From positions 1 to 6,388 of the forward strand of contig JAFGOU010000516.1 of NCBI GenBank assembly GCA_016926315.1: DNA of 6,388 nucleotides. The letters are read 5' to 3'. Below the pieces are notes generated by a model. That model searched no databases and was not told the DNA's origin. It worked only from the letters and a program-made list of their open reading frames with translations. Each line of letters opens with the position of its first letter. The first letter of the stretch is position 1. Below, one piece after another: positions 4,884 to 6,388 of this stretch. A program made the position numbers and the translations under genes. The stretch is from Chitinispirillaceae bacterium. Lineage in GTDB: Bacteria; Fibrobacterota; Chitinivibrionia; Chitinivibrionales; Chitinispirillaceae.

Positions 4884-6388
4884 CTATCTCACCAGCTGCA
4901 CCAGTTCCTGCAGCAGCTGATCGCTGGTGGTGATCACCCGCGCATTCGCCTGATACCCGCGCTGCGTGGTGATCATGCTGGTGAATTCGGTCGCCAGCTC
5001 GACGTTCGACATCTCGAGGGAACCCGGTTTTATCGTCGAAGCGGTCCCAAAACCCGGCCGCTGCAGTACCGCTTCGCCCGAGTTGTTCGATACGCCGTAC
5101 ATGCTGTCTCCCAGCTTTAAAAGTCCTGACGGGTTGTTGAATTCGGCAAGATAGATACGCGCCAGAGACTTCGAGATACCGTTGGTGTAGACGCCGTAAA
5201 TTTCCCCCTTTTCATCAATCGATATCTCCTGTAATTTTCCCATGGGATACCCGTTCTGTTCCCGCGCGACCGTGGTGGTTTCGGAACGGAACTGCGTCAC
5301 GCCAAGGAAGGACCCCGGCGTCCCCACGTTCAGGTTGACAGAAACAATATTCGAACCGTTCATTGGATCGAACCGGAAAGCGGTGGAACCGTCATCATAG
5401 GTAAACGACGACGGTGAACCATCCTGCCCGAAGGTCGCCCGGCCGCTCGAACCGCCGAGGATCTCCTCCCCGCCCTCGGTCCGCGCGTTCCAAAGCCACT
5501 CGTTGGGCGTGCCGGAATGGGTGAAGGTCATGACGAGCGTATGTGCGTCGCCCGACTGGTCGTACACCAGGATCGAAGCGCTGTGTATGCCGGTATCGCG
5601 GGCCTGCTGGATCTCGGTAAACGCCATGTTCGCGATATACCGGGCCGGAGACGGCAGGTCGTTGTTGTTGTTGGTTGCCGAAATCGATACGCTCGTGATG
5701 GCGAAGGCGCGTTCCGGCTGGCCCCTGATCACTATGGAACCGTCGGGCAAACGGTCGTTCGGCGTATCGGCCGGGTTGATGCTCACCGAAGGATTGTCCG
5801 CCGAGGTGCCATCGGTCGCCGGGAGTTTGAATGCCTGCTGAATACCCGCAAGCAGGTCGGCGATGGTCGTCGTAGCCGAAGCATAGGTCAAGTCGAGCTG
5901 GGTGATCGCGCTGCCGCCGACCGATCCGTTTATTTTAATGACGTCGCCGTCCTCGAGGCCCAGGCTCTGGCCTGCCGCATCAAAACAATTTGCCAGAAGG
6001 TCGGTGGCAATGGAGGGACGCAGAATGACCGATGACGTGGTGGTCGTACTCGCCGCAATGGACGGCGGGAACGAAAAAGCGTTGGCGACATAGGAGTTCG
6101 AACCGGGCCGGGACGAACGCACCTGCAACCCGGTGATCGGCGTTCCGCCTGCCGCGTTGCTGACCTGGAGCTGGCCGCCCGCGGTGATGGTCACGGTCGC
6201 GCCGTCATATCCTGCGCTGCGCAGATAGGTCTGGATACTGTCGCGAAGGCTTCCGAAGGTACTGATGTCCGTCACATCGGACCCCACCTGAAAACGCGCC
6301 ACGTCGGTTCCGGTCACGGAAACGATAAGGTAATCGCCGTCCTGTATCCCCAGACTGTTGCCGTTTTCATCGTATAATGAGGTCAGCG
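4884..6388 (-). CDS. flgE: Flagellar hook protein FlgE, N terminus beyond window
   Basis: The frame is open from the right edge to TAG at 4884-4886, giving 500 residues without a start. An in-frame GTG at 6315-6317 is internal, because coding with the same domain character continues upstream (LYDENGNSLGIQDGDYLIV). The C terminus is diagnostic: SLEMSNVELATEFTSMITT, then QRGYQANARVITTSDQLLQ and ELVQLVR, the rod/hook family D0 helix. Before it lies the FlgE D1/D2 part (ASILVYDQSGDAHTLVMTF, WLWNARTEGGEEILGG, GYPMGKLQEISIDEKGEIYG). The upstream 250 residues consist of two related modules opening with a D-x-x-G-x-SLG-x-x-DGD motif, separated by a Thr-rich linker (STTTTSS). The protein is exported by the flagellar type III system and polymerises into the hook. 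With its missing N-terminal part it will be larger than the roughly 400-residue enteric FlgE. Confidence 0.93.
   Translation of the reverse strand, partial: LTSLYDENGNSLGIQDGDYLIVSVTGTDVARFQVGSDVTDISTFGSLRDSIQTYLRSAGYDGATVTITAGGQLQVSNAAGGTPITGLQVRSSRPGSNSYVANAFSFPPSIAASTTTTSSVILRPSIATDLLANCFDAAGQSLGLEDGDVIKINGSVGGSAITQLDLTYASATTTIADLLAGIQQAFKLPATDGTSADNPSVSINPADTPNDRLPDGSIVIRGQPERAFAITSVSISATNNNNDLPSPARYIANMAFTEIQQARDTGIHSASILVYDQSGDAHTLVMTFTHSGTPNEWLWNARTEGGEEILGGSSGRATFGQDGSPSSFTYDDGSTAFRFDPMNGSNIVSVNLNVGTPGSFLGVTQFRSETTTVAREQNGYPMGKLQEISIDEKGEIYGVYTNGISKSLARIYLAEFNNPSGLLKLGDSMYGVSNNSGEAVLQRPGFGTASTIKPGSLEMSNVELATEFTSMITTQRGYQANARVITTSDQLLQELVQLVR
5688..6386 (-). repeat. Two related modules within FlgE
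   Basis: Module 1 (about 6114-6386) opens LYDENGNSLGIQDGDYLIV and module 2 (about 5688-5990) opens FDAAGQSLGLEDGDVIKING. In both, a segment with a D/S-x-(L/I)-x-x-x-(L/I)-Q helix (LRDSIQTYL; LLAGIQQAF) follows, then a VTI or VSI strand, a Gly-rich turn and an ITGLQV or ITSVSI strand. Identity outside the opening motif is low, so this is an old duplication within the outer hook domains. A further copy upstream of the window cannot be excluded. Confidence 0.55.

Noticed and set aside
5661..5672. Four GTT units (Asn run in FlgE) as a phase-variable repeat
   Set aside because: It is a short trinucleotide repeat; length change would keep the frame, and four units are too few to suggest slippage.
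5985..5987. Single FlgE cysteine as a spirochaete-type lysinoalanine cross-link residue
   Set aside because: It sits at the start of the inserted module 2, and I cannot align it with the spirochaete cross-link cysteine or see the partner lysine region.
6315..6317. GTG as the flgE start
   Set aside because: Coding continues upstream to the window edge with a recognisable module, and the FlgE N-terminal rod domain is not present at this position.

Overview
All real genes in this window lie on the minus strand, so the biological order runs from high to low coordinates. The bacterium is probably a flagellated, non-enteric diderm. Evidence: an FlbD protein next to flgE; a rotor protein of FliY type (CheC-like part plus FliN/SpoA part) instead of a short FliN; and a secreted gingipain-like protein nearby. 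The order flgE-flbD-...-fliL-fliM-fliY is known from spirochaetes and related operons. The fairly GC-rich, C25-peptidase-like content would also fit Fibrobacterota or other FCB-type lineages. The exact phylum cannot be fixed from the sequence.

Region 1 (6388 to 1722) is a flagellar cluster. It starts with the C-terminal 500 residues of the hook protein FlgE, whose N terminus is beyond the window. A 10-bp hairpin follows directly. Next is a well-formed sigma70-type promoter (TTGCGG, 17 bp, TATAAT with an extended -10) that serves flbD, fliL, fliM and fliY. FlgE builds the hook. FlbD is a small hook-operon protein. FliL is the stator-associated membrane protein. FliM and FliY form the C-ring switch that receives CheY-P. 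The motA and motB genes, often found between flbD and fliL in this arrangement, are absent.

Region 2 (1721 to 1337) is a 385-bp intergenic stretch. It holds a dispersed palindromic repeat pair just behind fliY, a degenerate third copy, a promoter with a perfect TTGACA box for the next transcription unit, and a possible 9-codon leader ORF.

Region 3 (1336 to 1) is a two-gene unit: a small exported HEAT-like protein, then, one base after its stop codon, an exported protein resembling the N-terminal part of C25 (gingipain-like) cysteine peptidases. The second gene runs off the left edge. No RNA genes, CRISPR arrays, intact insertion sequences or phage genes were seen.
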